From positions 1 through 23,967 of the forward strand of contig JAAEQP010000394.1 of assembly GCA_024231375.1 (NCBI GenBank): a stretch of 23,967 nucleotides of DNA. Reading direction: 5' to 3'. The translations under genes were made by a program, and so were the position numbers. The DNA comes from a bacterium (lineage in GTDB: Bacteria; Hydrogenedentota; Hydrogenedentia; Hydrogenedentiales; SLHB01). Numbering within the stretch: the first letter of the stretch is position 1; each line of letters opens with the position of its first letter. The notes under the pieces were generated by a model, which saw only the letters and a program-made list of their open reading frames with translations, ran no database searches and was not told the origin of the DNA. Shown in pieces: positions 7,835-15,419 of this stretch.

Positions 7835-10012
7835 CTACTCGAACTTCAGGGTCCAGGCTACGGACCCCGAAGTTGGCGCCGATAGGGTGACGCGCACCAG
7901 ACCGGGCCCGTCGTCCCCCACTCCACACTCAGCGCTGTCCGCATTGGCTTCGGCCAACGCGTATTCCTTCGGTACGTGGAACGTCAGCGTGTCCGGGAAC
8001 CCGCCGACGACCGCACTGCGGCCCGACAGGGTCTTGGCGCCGTCGTCCCACGTCAGGGCCTCCAGGCTCACGCCGCCTTGGGTGATATGGCGGTCCGTGG
8101 AAAGGAATTGCGGTCGGTCGAGGTCTGGGTGCAGCGCTAGGAGCACATTGCCGTGACCCGGCACGTCGCGCGAGATTTCGTCGGAGCACGCTGAGACGGT
8201 CCCACCCCAGAAATCGTAGGCCAGGTACTCGCCTCCAGGCAGGCCCAGGTCGGCCATAGATACCGATACTTGGCGTGATTCTTCAGCGAAGTTGAACAGC
8301 GACACGACATCCCACGATCCGAAATCGCGCCGAATCTTGAGGTTCCACACGGGAACCATGTCGAAAATGGGGTACAAGTCCATGGGGTACACATCGCACA
8401 CGGGCAGAGTCTGCTGGAGCAGTCGCATCTGGTCCGGCGACAGGGTCGCCAGCTTGTCACCCGCGAACATCATCTGACCGGGCAATGCCACCACGGTGGT
8501 CGCCAGACGCGCCGTCTCTGGAGCCGCTTCGCCCACGAGCAAGGTGTCGGGGTCGCACCACCAGACGATGTTGTTCACGAAGATCTGGTTGAGCGTGATG
8601 CGGGCCTGGTCGGAGTAGTTGTGCCAGTCCGGCGCCTTTCGCCAGGAGACAATGTCCGTTCCGGTGCGGCCTGCGTCGGCATACCCAATCTCGGGACCCG
8701 TGAAGTGCCCCTGGCACGTTAGCCAGATCCGGTCGTCGCCGATTCCACGGCGCAAGGCCTTCACGCATTGCTCGAAGGGCGCTTCGCACGCCGGGTCCTT
8801 GAATGCGGCCTGCACGTCAGGCATTTCGTAGCAATGGGCCGAGTAGCCGCGGTTTGCGCCCGACATGCCATCAATCTTGAAGTACTCATAGCCCCATTCT
8901 TGCGACATGACGCGATGGGTCTCTCCCATGTGGGCGCGCACAGCCTCTTGCGAGGGGTCCAGGATGTACTTGCCGGACCAGTTCGACATGGGCGTTCCGT
9001 CGGGCTCGTGGAGGAACCAGTCTTTGTGGGTTTCGTAGAACTCACGGTTGCCCGTGCCAAAGGGAACCGTCCAGATGCCGGGTCGGAAGCCCAGCTTGCG
9101 AATCTCGTCCGCCAGCCACTTCATCCCGTGGGGGAACTGTTCGGCGAATGGTTTGAGATTGAGGTTTGAGAAGTCGCGCACGGGCAACTGAGGCGAGTTG
9201 TCCTGCCAGGACTCGATGTGCCAGATCTCCATCCCAAAGGGCTTGAGATGCTCCGCCGCGATGCGCGCCTCGGCCAGGTTCTCCTCCTCGCCGGCTGTGT
9301 CAAAATAGGTGTTCCACGACATCCATCCCGTGGGCGGTTTGGGGCACCGGCCCTTGTTGCGGGGCGCGTAGCGCGGCACATAGCGGTCGCGGCAGTAGTG
9401 CTGTTTCAGGTCCACCACCGCCGTGGCCGCACCGGGACTCGTGATACGCGCGGCCCACTGCACTTTGAACGCGTCGTGAGCGGTCTTGATGGAAAGGTTC
9501 TCGGCCTCGAAACAGAGCGCCCGGTCGGACTCTGCGTCAAAGATGGAGTCGTTCAACCCACTGTCGGCGGGTCCTGAAGCCAATTGGAGGACGCCTTGGG
9601 GCCGCGTGGAGGGCTGGGTGCGGCAGGCGAAACTGGCGTCGCCGAGTGCCGCCTCGCCGTCAAACACGAGATGACCGTCGTAGTTCTTGCGCGTACGATG
9701 GACCGGCGTGATCGCCAGCCGGTCGCCCGTGCCCGCGAACGTGACGTATCCGTTGATGTGATGGTCGGGCGTCTCGATGGCCAGACGAGTGCCGATTCCG
9801 TCGCGGGGCGGCACGACCTTCCAGGCGACGGTCCCCTTCTCCGGGTCAACAGCTTCAAAACGGAGTACGCCCGAGAGGCGAGTGCCCGTGGCGGTGTGGG
9901 TCAGCGTAAGAGTGCTCGTTTCGGGTTCAAAGGCGATGGCCCAGTCGGTCTGGGTCGTCATCTCCATGGCCGACATGGCGCAGCATCCGGTCACAAGGGC
10001 GAGAATAGACAT
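7835..10012 (-). CDS. Melibiase-like (GH27/GH36 clan) glycoside hydrolase lipoprotein
   Basis: 725 aa. It has a very short lipoprotein signal (LVTGC, lipobox cysteine 10) with no positive n-region; no earlier in-frame start exists nearby and AGAGGGGG lies 5 nt upstream, so ATG 10012 is preferred. Residues 20-220 form the N-terminal beta-sandwich. The barrel starts at GWMSWNTYF (229-237), the variant of the GWNSW motif of clan GH-D. YFKIDG (378-382) places D381 as the predicted nucleophile, and GRTGTDIVSW makes D453 a candidate acid/base. A C-terminal beta domain runs from about 560. The clan includes alpha-galactosidases and alpha-N-acetylgalactosaminidases, so alpha-galactoside hydrolysis is likely but the substrate cannot be fixed. 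Lipid anchoring suggests a periplasmic or surface location. No transporter or sugar-utilisation partner is adjacent. Confidence 0.88.
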   Translation of the reverse strand: MSILALVTGCCAMSAMEMTTQTDWAIAFEPETSTLTLTHTATGTRLSGVLRFEAVDPEKGTVAWKVVPPRDGIGTRLAIETPDHHINGYVTFAGTGDRLAITPVHRTRKNYDGHLVFDGEAALGDASFACRTQPSTRPQGVLQLASGPADSGLNDSIFDAESDRALCFEAENLSIKTAHDAFKVQWAARITSPGAATAVVDLKQHYCRDRYVPRYAPRNKGRCPKPPTGWMSWNTYFDTAGEEENLAEARIAAEHLKPFGMEIWHIESWQDNSPQLPVRDFSNLNLKPFAEQFPHGMKWLADEIRKLGFRPGIWTVPFGTGNREFYETHKDWFLHEPDGTPMSNWSGKYILDPSQEAVRAHMGETHRVMSQEWGYEYFKIDGMSGANRGYSAHCYEMPDVQAAFKDPACEAPFEQCVKALRRGIGDDRIWLTCQGHFTGPEIGYADAGRTGTDIVSWRKAPDWHNYSDQARITLNQIFVNNIVWWCDPDTLLVGEAAPETARLATTVVALPGQMMFAGDKLATLSPDQMRLLQQTLPVCDVYPMDLYPIFDMVPVWNLKIRRDFGSWDVVSLFNFAEESRQVSVSMADLGLPGGEYLAYDFWGGTVSACSDEISRDVPGHGNVLLALHPDLDRPQFLSTDRHITQGGVSLEALTWDDGAKTLSGRSAVVGGFPDTLTFHVPKEYALAEANADSAECGVGDDGPGLVRVTLSAPTSGSVAWTLKFE

Positions 10013-10044
10013 GCGATCCCCCTCTTTGGATTGGTCCGGTGCCG

Positions 10045-10073
10045 ATTGTCCCGATCGGGGTCATCCACGTCAA
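10045..10073 (-). promoter_or_regulatory. Predicted glycosidase promoter with a palindrome in its spacer
   Basis: On the minus strand TTGACG (10068-10073, 5 of 6) and GACAAT (10045-10050, 4 of 6) are 17 nt apart, giving a leader of about 26 nt to ATG 10012. The perfect palindrome CCCGATCGGG (10050-10059) lies in the spacer, where a repressor or MerR-type activator could bind (inference). Confidence 0.5.
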
Positions 10074-10104
10074 GGAGTCGGGGAAGCGCAAGGGATCGAA
10101 GAGG

Positions 10105-10121
10105 CTGACGACGCGCGTCAG
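10105..10121. repeat. Inverted repeat before the MutS-like gene
   Basis: CTGACG and CGTCAG arms of 6 bp surround a 5-nt loop, 24 nt before GTG 10145. It could be an operator half-site pair or a leader hairpin. No -10/-35 pair was found for the MutS-like gene. Confidence 0.3.
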
Positions 10122-10144
10122 ATTCGGATTCTCAACCAGGCAAG

Positions 10145-12052
10145 GTGAGTTACCCTCTGATGGGCTGCTATTATCGAGCAGGGGCCGGTGTCAGAGGACC
10201 CGGTTGGTTGCACGGGAGAGAAATCGCAAACGCGCAATGGAGTTGTTACGACTTGCCAAAGCAGATTGACTTGGAAGGGACGTGCGAATCCGGTGCGAAG
10301 TGGAACCGATTCGCACCATGGGTGTTCGCTGGCCTCGCGGGGCTGACGGCACTCGTGTTCTACATCCTCGGAGCCTGGGTCCACCCGCTGTTGTACGTGG
10401 GAGTCGTGGGGACCGCCCCACTAGCCCTTGCGTGCCATCGTTGCCGCGTCAAGATTCTAGAGGAACGACTGCGGGAAAGGCTGCGTGCGTCCTGGGCAAG
10501 GGTGGATGACCGGGGTCGCAACTTCGATGGTCTGGCCCGTTCTTACCGCAATCTCGCGCGGGATGGGGTGGCGGCGTGTGCGATCGATGACGATACCTGG
10601 GCCGACCTCAACATGGACCTCGTTTTCGCGAAGCTTGACAGGACGTTCACGCTACCCGGTGAAACGATGCTCTACAAGACGCTCCGATGCCCCGAGGACC
10701 ACGAAAGCCTCTTGAGAGAACGAAACCGGCTGGTTTCCCTCTTCCAGACCGATGCCGTTTTGCGGGAGTCCGTGCAACTGGAGTTACTCCGCCTCGGTCG
10801 CGAGCGGCACGCGGATGTGACGACTCTGCTCTGGGGCAGACGCCCGGTCAAGCCTTGGTTCCGCGCGTGGTTCCTCCCATTGGCTCTGTTGCCGGTGGTG
10901 GCAGCGTGTACCATTCCCCTCTGGGGTCTTGGCAGTGTGCTCTTCGGCGTTCTGCCAGCGTGCATTGCCAACCTCCTGATCACCCGCTGGTTGGTCCGCG
11001 CTCAGGTCTATTCGCAGATCCATGCCCTTCGGTACCTTGGCGCAATGATCGGACAGGCGCAGACGCTCGGCGCGCTCAAACATCCCGATCTCGAGGACAT
11101 CACGACCGAACTACGTAACCTGGCCGCAAAGGTGCGCCACATCAGGCGTCCGACCCTTCTGCTGCGTCCCGAGCGGGGGTTCTCCGCCGAACTCTTCGAG
11201 GTTCTGATCGACTACCTCAATGCCGCGTTTCTGGTCGAGGCCAGGGCGTTCTATGGCGTCTTGGACGAGTTGGAGAGACACACCGATGAACTCCGGCAAC
11301 TCCACCTGGCCCTTGGCACTCTTGACGCCTGTCAATCCGTGGCATCGTTCCGTGAGGAATTGCCTTGCTACACCGAACCCGAGTTCGTGACTGGTGACGG
11401 GATGGTTCTGGAGTTGATGGACGGCCGACACCCGCTTCTCTCCAAGCCCGTCGCCAATTCCCTGACGCCTGGGTCCCGGGGGGTCTTCGTCAGCGGCTCG
11501 AATATGTCCGGCAAGTCGACGTTCCTGCGAACAGTGGCCCTTAACGCCATCCTCGCGCAGACGATCTACACATGCTACGCGTCTTCGTATCGTGCATGCT
11601 TCTTCAGGGTATTGTCGTCCATCAATCATGCCGACGAGCTTGACGAGGGCAAGAGCTACTACCTTGTCGAGGCGGAGCGCCTCCTCAAAATCATCCAAGC
11701 GGTGGAAGGCGATGCCCCCTGTCTGTGCGTGGTAGACGAACTCCTGAGGGGAACGAACTCCCCGGAGCGCACGAGCGCCTCAGCCGCCATTCTAAGACAC
11801 TTGTGTCAGCGTCCCGCGTTCGTGCTTGTCGCATCGCACGACATCGAACTCGCTCACACGGTTGCGGGGAGCGTGGAGCACTATCACTTCGAGGATAGAT
11901 TGGAGGGCGGGCAGCTCCACTTCGACTACCGTCTCAAGCGGGGCCCTGGCACCACCCGAAACGCCATCAAGCTGTTGCAGACCCTTGGGTACCCGGACAG
12001 CCTCGTGGACGACGCCCGCGACCGCTTCAAGGGCCTGACGCAACACGACTGA
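10145..12052 (+). CDS. Membrane-anchored MutS-family ATPase
   Basis: Up to 635 aa. The C-terminal 200 residues form a MutS ATPase: Walker A SGSNMSGKST (450-459), Walker B CVVDELLRGTN (528-538, D531/E532), then ASHD (563-566). Ahead of it are a MutS core/lever-like helical region (about 150-420) and two hydrophobic regions near 53-90 and 240-275, which suggest membrane insertion. It has no MutS1 mismatch-recognition domain (no F-x-E) and no Smr nuclease domain. This architecture matches the poorly characterised membrane MutS homologues common in Bacteroidota and other phyla, annotated as MutS-related proteins, so mismatch repair should not be assumed. The start is uncertain: GTG 10145 and ATG 10160 both lack a good ribosome site, and TTG 10253, with GGAG 10 nt upstream, is possible. 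It is flanked by unrelated genes. Confidence 0.82.
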   Translation: MSYPLMGCYYRAGAGVRGPGWLHGREIANAQWSCYDLPKQIDLEGTCESGAKWNRFAPWVFAGLAGLTALVFYILGAWVHPLLYVGVVGTAPLALACHRCRVKILEERLRERLRASWARVDDRGRNFDGLARSYRNLARDGVAACAIDDDTWADLNMDLVFAKLDRTFTLPGETMLYKTLRCPEDHESLLRERNRLVSLFQTDAVLRESVQLELLRLGRERHADVTTLLWGRRPVKPWFRAWFLPLALLPVVAACTIPLWGLGSVLFGVLPACIANLLITRWLVRAQVYSQIHALRYLGAMIGQAQTLGALKHPDLEDITTELRNLAAKVRHIRRPTLLLRPERGFSAELFEVLIDYLNAAFLVEARAFYGVLDELERHTDELRQLHLALGTLDACQSVASFREELPCYTEPEFVTGDGMVLELMDGRHPLLSKPVANSLTPGSRGVFVSGSNMSGKSTFLRTVALNAILAQTIYTCYASSYRACFFRVLSSINHADELDEGKSYYLVEAERLLKIIQAVEGDAPCLCVVDELLRGTNSPERTSASAAILRHLCQRPAFVLVASHDIELAHTVAGSVEHYHFEDRLEGGQLHFDYRLKRGPGTTRNAIKLLQTLGYPDSLVDDARDRFKGLTQHD

Positions 12053-12069
12053 TGCGTGCTTCGACCGAC

Positions 12070-12100
12070 GGGGATTCAGGACCGCGGATTGCGGATCCCC
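12070..12100. terminator. Hairpin after the MutS-like gene, possibly a two-way terminator
   Basis: GGGGAT (12070-12075) pairs with ATCCCC (12095-12100), and CCGC (12082-12085) pairs with GCGG (12091-12094), giving about 10 bp of stem with a 6-nt bulge and a 5-nt loop. It lies 17 nt after the MutS-like stop and between convergent genes. Neither side has a T-run, so intrinsic termination would be weak. Confidence 0.35.
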
Positions 12101-12218
12101 GCCTCCAAACAGCAGAGGGCCGCACCTTGTCTACGGCGAAACGCCGGGGAATATGGGCGGAGTACTCGCATCTGGTCGAACTCTTGGGTACCGGGGATGA
12201 GGGGACTAGAGAACGGTC

Positions 12219-13586
12219 CTACAGTCCGCCGCCCGCGACACGTTCGGGCTGGAAACCGCCTTGAGACGGGGGAGAGTCCATCAGGCCGAACATCATCTCG
12301 GCCTCGGCGGCGATCTGACCGTCGATCTTGGCCACGGCACGGACCCGGCAGGCGTTCCGGCGGAGCTGAAGCATCTCGGCTTCGACGGTCAACTGGTCGC
12401 CGGGAACGACGGTACGGCGGAACTTGGCGCGGTCAATGCCCAGGAAGAAGGCGATCTTGCGCGGTTCGGCGCCGTCCTCACCAAAAATCAGCACGGAACT
12501 AACCTGGGCCATTACCTCGACAATCAATACACCCGGCATGACCGGCATATTGGGCCAGTGACCTTGGAAGAAAGGCTCGTTGACGGTGACGTTCTTGATG
12601 CCCACCACGTGCTCGAAGGGCGTGAACGACAGGATGCGGTCGACCAAGAGGAACGGGAACCGGTGCGGCAGCACCTTCATGATCATGTTCACGTCGAGGG
12701 CCGGTTCGCGGGGTGTCGGCGTAAGCGCTGAGCGATGGGCCGATTTGCCGTGTCCGTTGAGCAGGCGCCGCTTGATCTGCTTCGAAAAGTTGACGTGCAT
12801 GGCGTGGCCGGACTTCACGGCGATGACATGACCCTTCACCGGACGGCCGAGAAGGAACAAGTCGCCAAGCAGGTCGAGGATCTTGTGGCGCACCGGTTCA
12901 TCGGGGAACCGAAGTTGGTCGTTGAGAATGGCGTCGTCGCCGATGACGACGGCGTTCTCGAGGCTGCCGCCCTGAATGAGGTTCTGTTCCTGGAGCATCT
13001 TCACTTCGCGTAGGAAACAGAAGGTCCGGGCCGCCGCGATCTCTTTCTCGAACACCTCGGGCGTGATGGTATACGAGGCATACTGCGTGCCCACGGCCAC
13101 GTGGTCGTAGGCGATGGTCATGGTCATGCGCAGTTCGTCGGACGGAATTACACTGAGGGTGACGTCGTCCTTCTTGTAGTAGACGGGGTCCTCAATCTTG
13201 ATGAACTTCTTCTCGGCATCCTGCTCGACGATGCCGCCTTGCTTCAAGGTCTGCATGAAGGGCAGCGAACTGCCGTCGCCAACGGGCGTCTCATTGGCAT
13301 CGACTTCGATGTCGAGGTTGTCGACGCCTAATCCCGCGATGGCCGCGAGCACGTGCTCGACGGTATGCACCTTCACGCCGTTGATGCCGATGGTAGTGCC
13401 GCGGGACACGTCGCATACGTGGTCGATGTCTGCCTTGACGGCGGGCTTGTTGGGAAGATCGACGCGATAGAACGTGACGCCCCTGTTGGGAGGGGCTGGC
13501 TTAAAAGTCAGCGTCGTCAGGTTGCCTGTGTGCAGGCCGATCCCTGAAAAGGACGCCTCCTTAGCTATCGTCTTCTGCTGTTCCAT
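12219..13586 (-). CDS. lpxC/fabZ: LpxC-FabZ fusion: UDP-acyl-GlcNAc deacetylase / 3-hydroxyacyl-ACP dehydratase
   Basis: 455 aa, cytoplasmic. Residues 1-285 are LpxC, the zinc enzyme for the committed deacetylation of lipid A synthesis: HTVEH (74-78, with E77 and zinc ligand H78), VRHKILDLLGD (zinc ligands H234 and D238) and H261 in SGHAMH. These sit one or a few positions from E78, H79, H238, D242 and H265 of the E. coli enzyme. Residues about 297-435 are FabZ: PHRFPFLLVDRI, then FQGHWPNMPVMPGVLIVE with catalytic H343 and E357. The last 20 residues are a Gly/Pro-rich tail. Such fusions are known from several diderm phyla outside Proteobacteria. The start is inside the end of lpxD (26-nt overlap) with GGAAGG 8 nt upstream, so coupling is likely. 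lpxA, often next, is absent here. Confidence 0.96.
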   Translation of the reverse strand: MEQQKTIAKEASFSGIGLHTGNLTTLTFKPAPPNRGVTFYRVDLPNKPAVKADIDHVCDVSRGTTIGINGVKVHTVEHVLAAIAGLGVDNLDIEVDANETPVGDGSSLPFMQTLKQGGIVEQDAEKKFIKIEDPVYYKKDDVTLSVIPSDELRMTMTIAYDHVAVGTQYASYTITPEVFEKEIAAARTFCFLREVKMLQEQNLIQGGSLENAVVIGDDAILNDQLRFPDEPVRHKILDLLGDLFLLGRPVKGHVIAVKSGHAMHVNFSKQIKRRLLNGHGKSAHRSALTPTPREPALDVNMIMKVLPHRFPFLLVDRILSFTPFEHVVGIKNVTVNEPFFQGHWPNMPVMPGVLIVEVMAQVSSVLIFGEDGAEPRKIAFFLGIDRAKFRRTVVPGDQLTVEAEMLQLRRNACRVRAVAKIDGQIAAEAEMMFGLMDSPPSQGGFQPERVAGGGL

Positions 13587-14622
13587 TCAGTTGACCTTCC
13601 AGTTGGGCGATTCGCTGCTCGAGGGTGCGCATCTGCCGGAGCGCGTCCGGCAACTGGCGCAGGGCTCCGTGCATTCGCTTGCTGCGGCCATACTCCACAG
13701 CGGGATAGCCAAAGACCTTCTGGCCCGGCCTGACCGACTTCGATACGCCGCTGTAGCCTCCGATGACCGCTCCGTCGCCCACCTCCAGGTGTCCTGCGAT
13801 GCCGGCGCCGGCAGCTATGGTCACGCGATCGCCAATTATTGTACTTCCGGCTATTCCGGCATTTCCGCAAATAACCGTGTGTTTGCCAATCCGGGTATTG
13901 TGACCGATCTGAACAAGGTTGTCAATTTTCGTGCCCTCGCCCACCACGGTCTGACCAAAGGTGGCCCGGTCAATGGTGGTGTTGGCGCCTATTTCCACGT
14001 CATTGCCCAGGACAACCGTACCGACCTGGGGAATCTTCTCGTGTTTGCCGTCCAAGCTGGCGAACCCAAAGCCGTCACTGCCCAGCACAGCGCCCGCATG
14101 GATAATGCACCGATCTCCCACCACGGTCTGCTCGCGGAAGACCACGTTCGCATGTAGGACGCAGTCCGCGCCCACGACGCTTGAATGGGCAATCACGACA
14201 CCGGCATAGAGGTGCGTGCGTGCGCCGACCTGGCACCCCTCCTCAATCGTCACGTAAGGCCCGACCGCTACGCCTTCCCCAAGCTCCACACTGGGGTGAA
14301 TCGTGGCGGTGGGATGAATCCCCTCGGGGGGTCGCGCGTTGTCGGCCTGGATGCGTTTCAGGACCACGGCCACGGCCATGTACGGATCGTCAACCTGGAT
14401 AAGCGCTTGATCGGCTCGCTCAATCTCCTGCCGCACCAAGATCGCTGACGCGTGGGTGCTGGAGAGGAAATTGACATAGCGGGTGTCCGCGAGGAACGTA
14501 AGGTCCCCCGAGGCCGCTTGCCGGATACCGTTAATACCCGTGATGGGAATGGCGCCGTTGCCTACAACGGTGCCCCCCACGAGGGCCGCTATCTCATTAA
14601 CAGTGGTGTTCATACACTGCAT
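13561..14622 (-). CDS. lpxD: UDP-3-O-acylglucosamine N-acyltransferase LpxD
   Basis: 353 aa, cytoplasmic trimer. It adds the N-linked hydroxyacyl chain to UDP-3-O-acyl-glucosamine, the step after LpxC in lipid A synthesis. Residues 1-100 form the uridine-binding domain (GDLTFLADTRYVNFL near 39-53). Residues 104-300 are left-handed beta-helix hexapeptide repeats. NLVQIGHN places catalytic H241 (H239 in E. coli). The C-terminus (about 315-346) is a short amphipathic helix. ATG 14622 gives MQCMNTT; only a weak GAG lies upstream, and ATG 14613 has no better site. It lies 36 nt after ompH and overlaps lpxC-fabZ, which matches the usual bamA-ompH-lpxD order of envelope operons. Confidence 0.95.
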   Translation of the reverse strand: MQCMNTTVNEIAALVGGTVVGNGAIPITGINGIRQAASGDLTFLADTRYVNFLSSTHASAILVRQEIERADQALIQVDDPYMAVAVVLKRIQADNARPPEGIHPTATIHPSVELGEGVAVGPYVTIEEGCQVGARTHLYAGVVIAHSSVVGADCVLHANVVFREQTVVGDRCIIHAGAVLGSDGFGFASLDGKHEKIPQVGTVVLGNDVEIGANTTIDRATFGQTVVGEGTKIDNLVQIGHNTRIGKHTVICGNAGIAGSTIIGDRVTIAAGAGIAGHLEVGDGAVIGGYSGVSKSVRPGQKVFGYPAVEYGRSKRMHGALRQLPDALRQMRTLEQRIAQLEGQLNGTAEDDS

Positions 14623-14658
14623 AAGAACGTCTCATTATGCCGACGGGTCCGGACGGCG

Positions 14659-15240
14659 CTACTGCTTCGCGCCGTTCAGCCAATCGATGACTCGAGTCGT
14701 AATGTCGATGGTCTGACTGTAATACAGCACACCCGACTTGCTTTTCGGGTCACCCTCCAGAATAAGATGGCACTTTTCCTGATTGCCGATGGCCGTCACG
14801 GCTTCGGCGATTTCCTCACGGCTCTTGGCGATGAGCTTGGCGTGCTCGCGGTCGATTTCGGCCTGTGAGTCGCGGAACGCGCTCTGGTATTCGCGGTAGC
14901 TCGAGTTGAACTCTTCCTCAAGCTCTTCCTTGCGTTCCTCGGTGAGTTCGCCCTCTTTCTCCTCGTATTCTTTCTTCTTGTCCAGGACGGATTGGGAGAG
15001 ATCGTCAATCTTCTTCTGCAGATCGTCGCGCTTCGTCTGAAGCACTTCCAGTGCCGCCTGGGCCTTGTCGTAGCCGTCAAACACCTTCTTCTGATCGACG
15101 ACACGGATCTTGTAGGGCGTATCCGCGCCGGGGGCGCTTCCCGCGTCCTGCCCCGAGACGATACTCGGCCAGACAGCGGCCAGCACAACCGCACAGACAG
15201 CGAAACACACAAGTCGGACGAAACGCTTCGAATATTTCAC
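14659..15240 (-). CDS. ompH: OmpH/Skp-family periplasmic chaperone
   Basis: 193 aa from GTG 15240. The start is chosen because GAGGGG lies 9 nt upstream and the product then begins with a clean signal peptide: VKYSKR, a hydrophobic core, and a likely cut near VSGQ. The longer frame from 15321 would add 27 residues that destroy the signal. The mature part has the OmpH opening IRVVDQKKVFDGYDKAQ and a long charged coiled coil (about residues 55-145), the prongs that hold unfolded outer-membrane proteins. It ends with the short strand region IDITTRVIDWLNG. Skp carries barrel proteins across the periplasm to BamA, encoded just upstream; lpxD follows after 36 nt. It has its own candidate promoter downstream of bamA. 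Confidence 0.9.
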   Translation of the reverse strand: MKYSKRFVRLVCFAVCAVVLAAVWPSIVSGQDAGSAPGADTPYKIRVVDQKKVFDGYDKAQAALEVLQTKRDDLQKKIDDLSQSVLDKKKEYEEKEGELTEERKEELEEEFNSSYREYQSAFRDSQAEIDREHAKLIAKSREEIAEAVTAIGNQEKCHLILEGDPKSKSGVLYYSQTIDITTRVIDWLNGAKQ

Positions 15241-15345
15241 GAAATAGTACCCCTCGCCCCGGCTGTAATGGTCATCCGGGCACCGGATGCGCCGCTCTAC
15301 CCCGCACGGCAGGCACCACATTCCGGAAAATCTTCACTCTCCAAC

Positions 15346-15370
15346 AGCCTCCAAACCTGACCCGGAGGCT
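15346..15370 (-). repeat. Hairpin in the ompH leader
   Basis: AGCCTCC and GGAGGCT are perfect 7-bp arms around an 11-nt loop, between the predicted ompH transcription start (near 15377) and its GTG. There is no T-run after it. It may protect the mRNA end, attenuate, or weakly terminate bamA transcripts. Confidence 0.4.
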
Positions 15371-15383
15371 AAACAATCTCGGG

Positions 15384-15412
15384 AGTATACCACCCCCTGG
15401 ACAGGGGCGCAA
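15384..15412 (-). promoter_or_regulatory. Predicted promoter for ompH-lpxD-lpxC/fabZ
   Basis: On the minus strand TTGCGC (15407-15412, 3 of 6) and TATACT (15384-15389, 5 of 6) are 17 nt apart. The -10 is extended by TGG. The 10-mer GTGGTATACT is repeated exactly before mcsA. It lies directly after the bamA stop codon. Confidence 0.55.
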
Positions 15413-15419
15413 GCCACAC

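Noticed and set aside
12053..12502. Small plus-strand genes after the MutS-like gene
   Set aside because: They have no ribosome site, run into the antisense of lpxC-fabZ and have random composition. The 12053-12218 gap holds only a hairpin.
15241..15321. Upstream ATG start for ompH at 15321
   Set aside because: It would put 27 Cys/Arg-rich residues before a clear signal peptide. GTG 15240 has a ribosome site and gives a normal secretory N-terminus.
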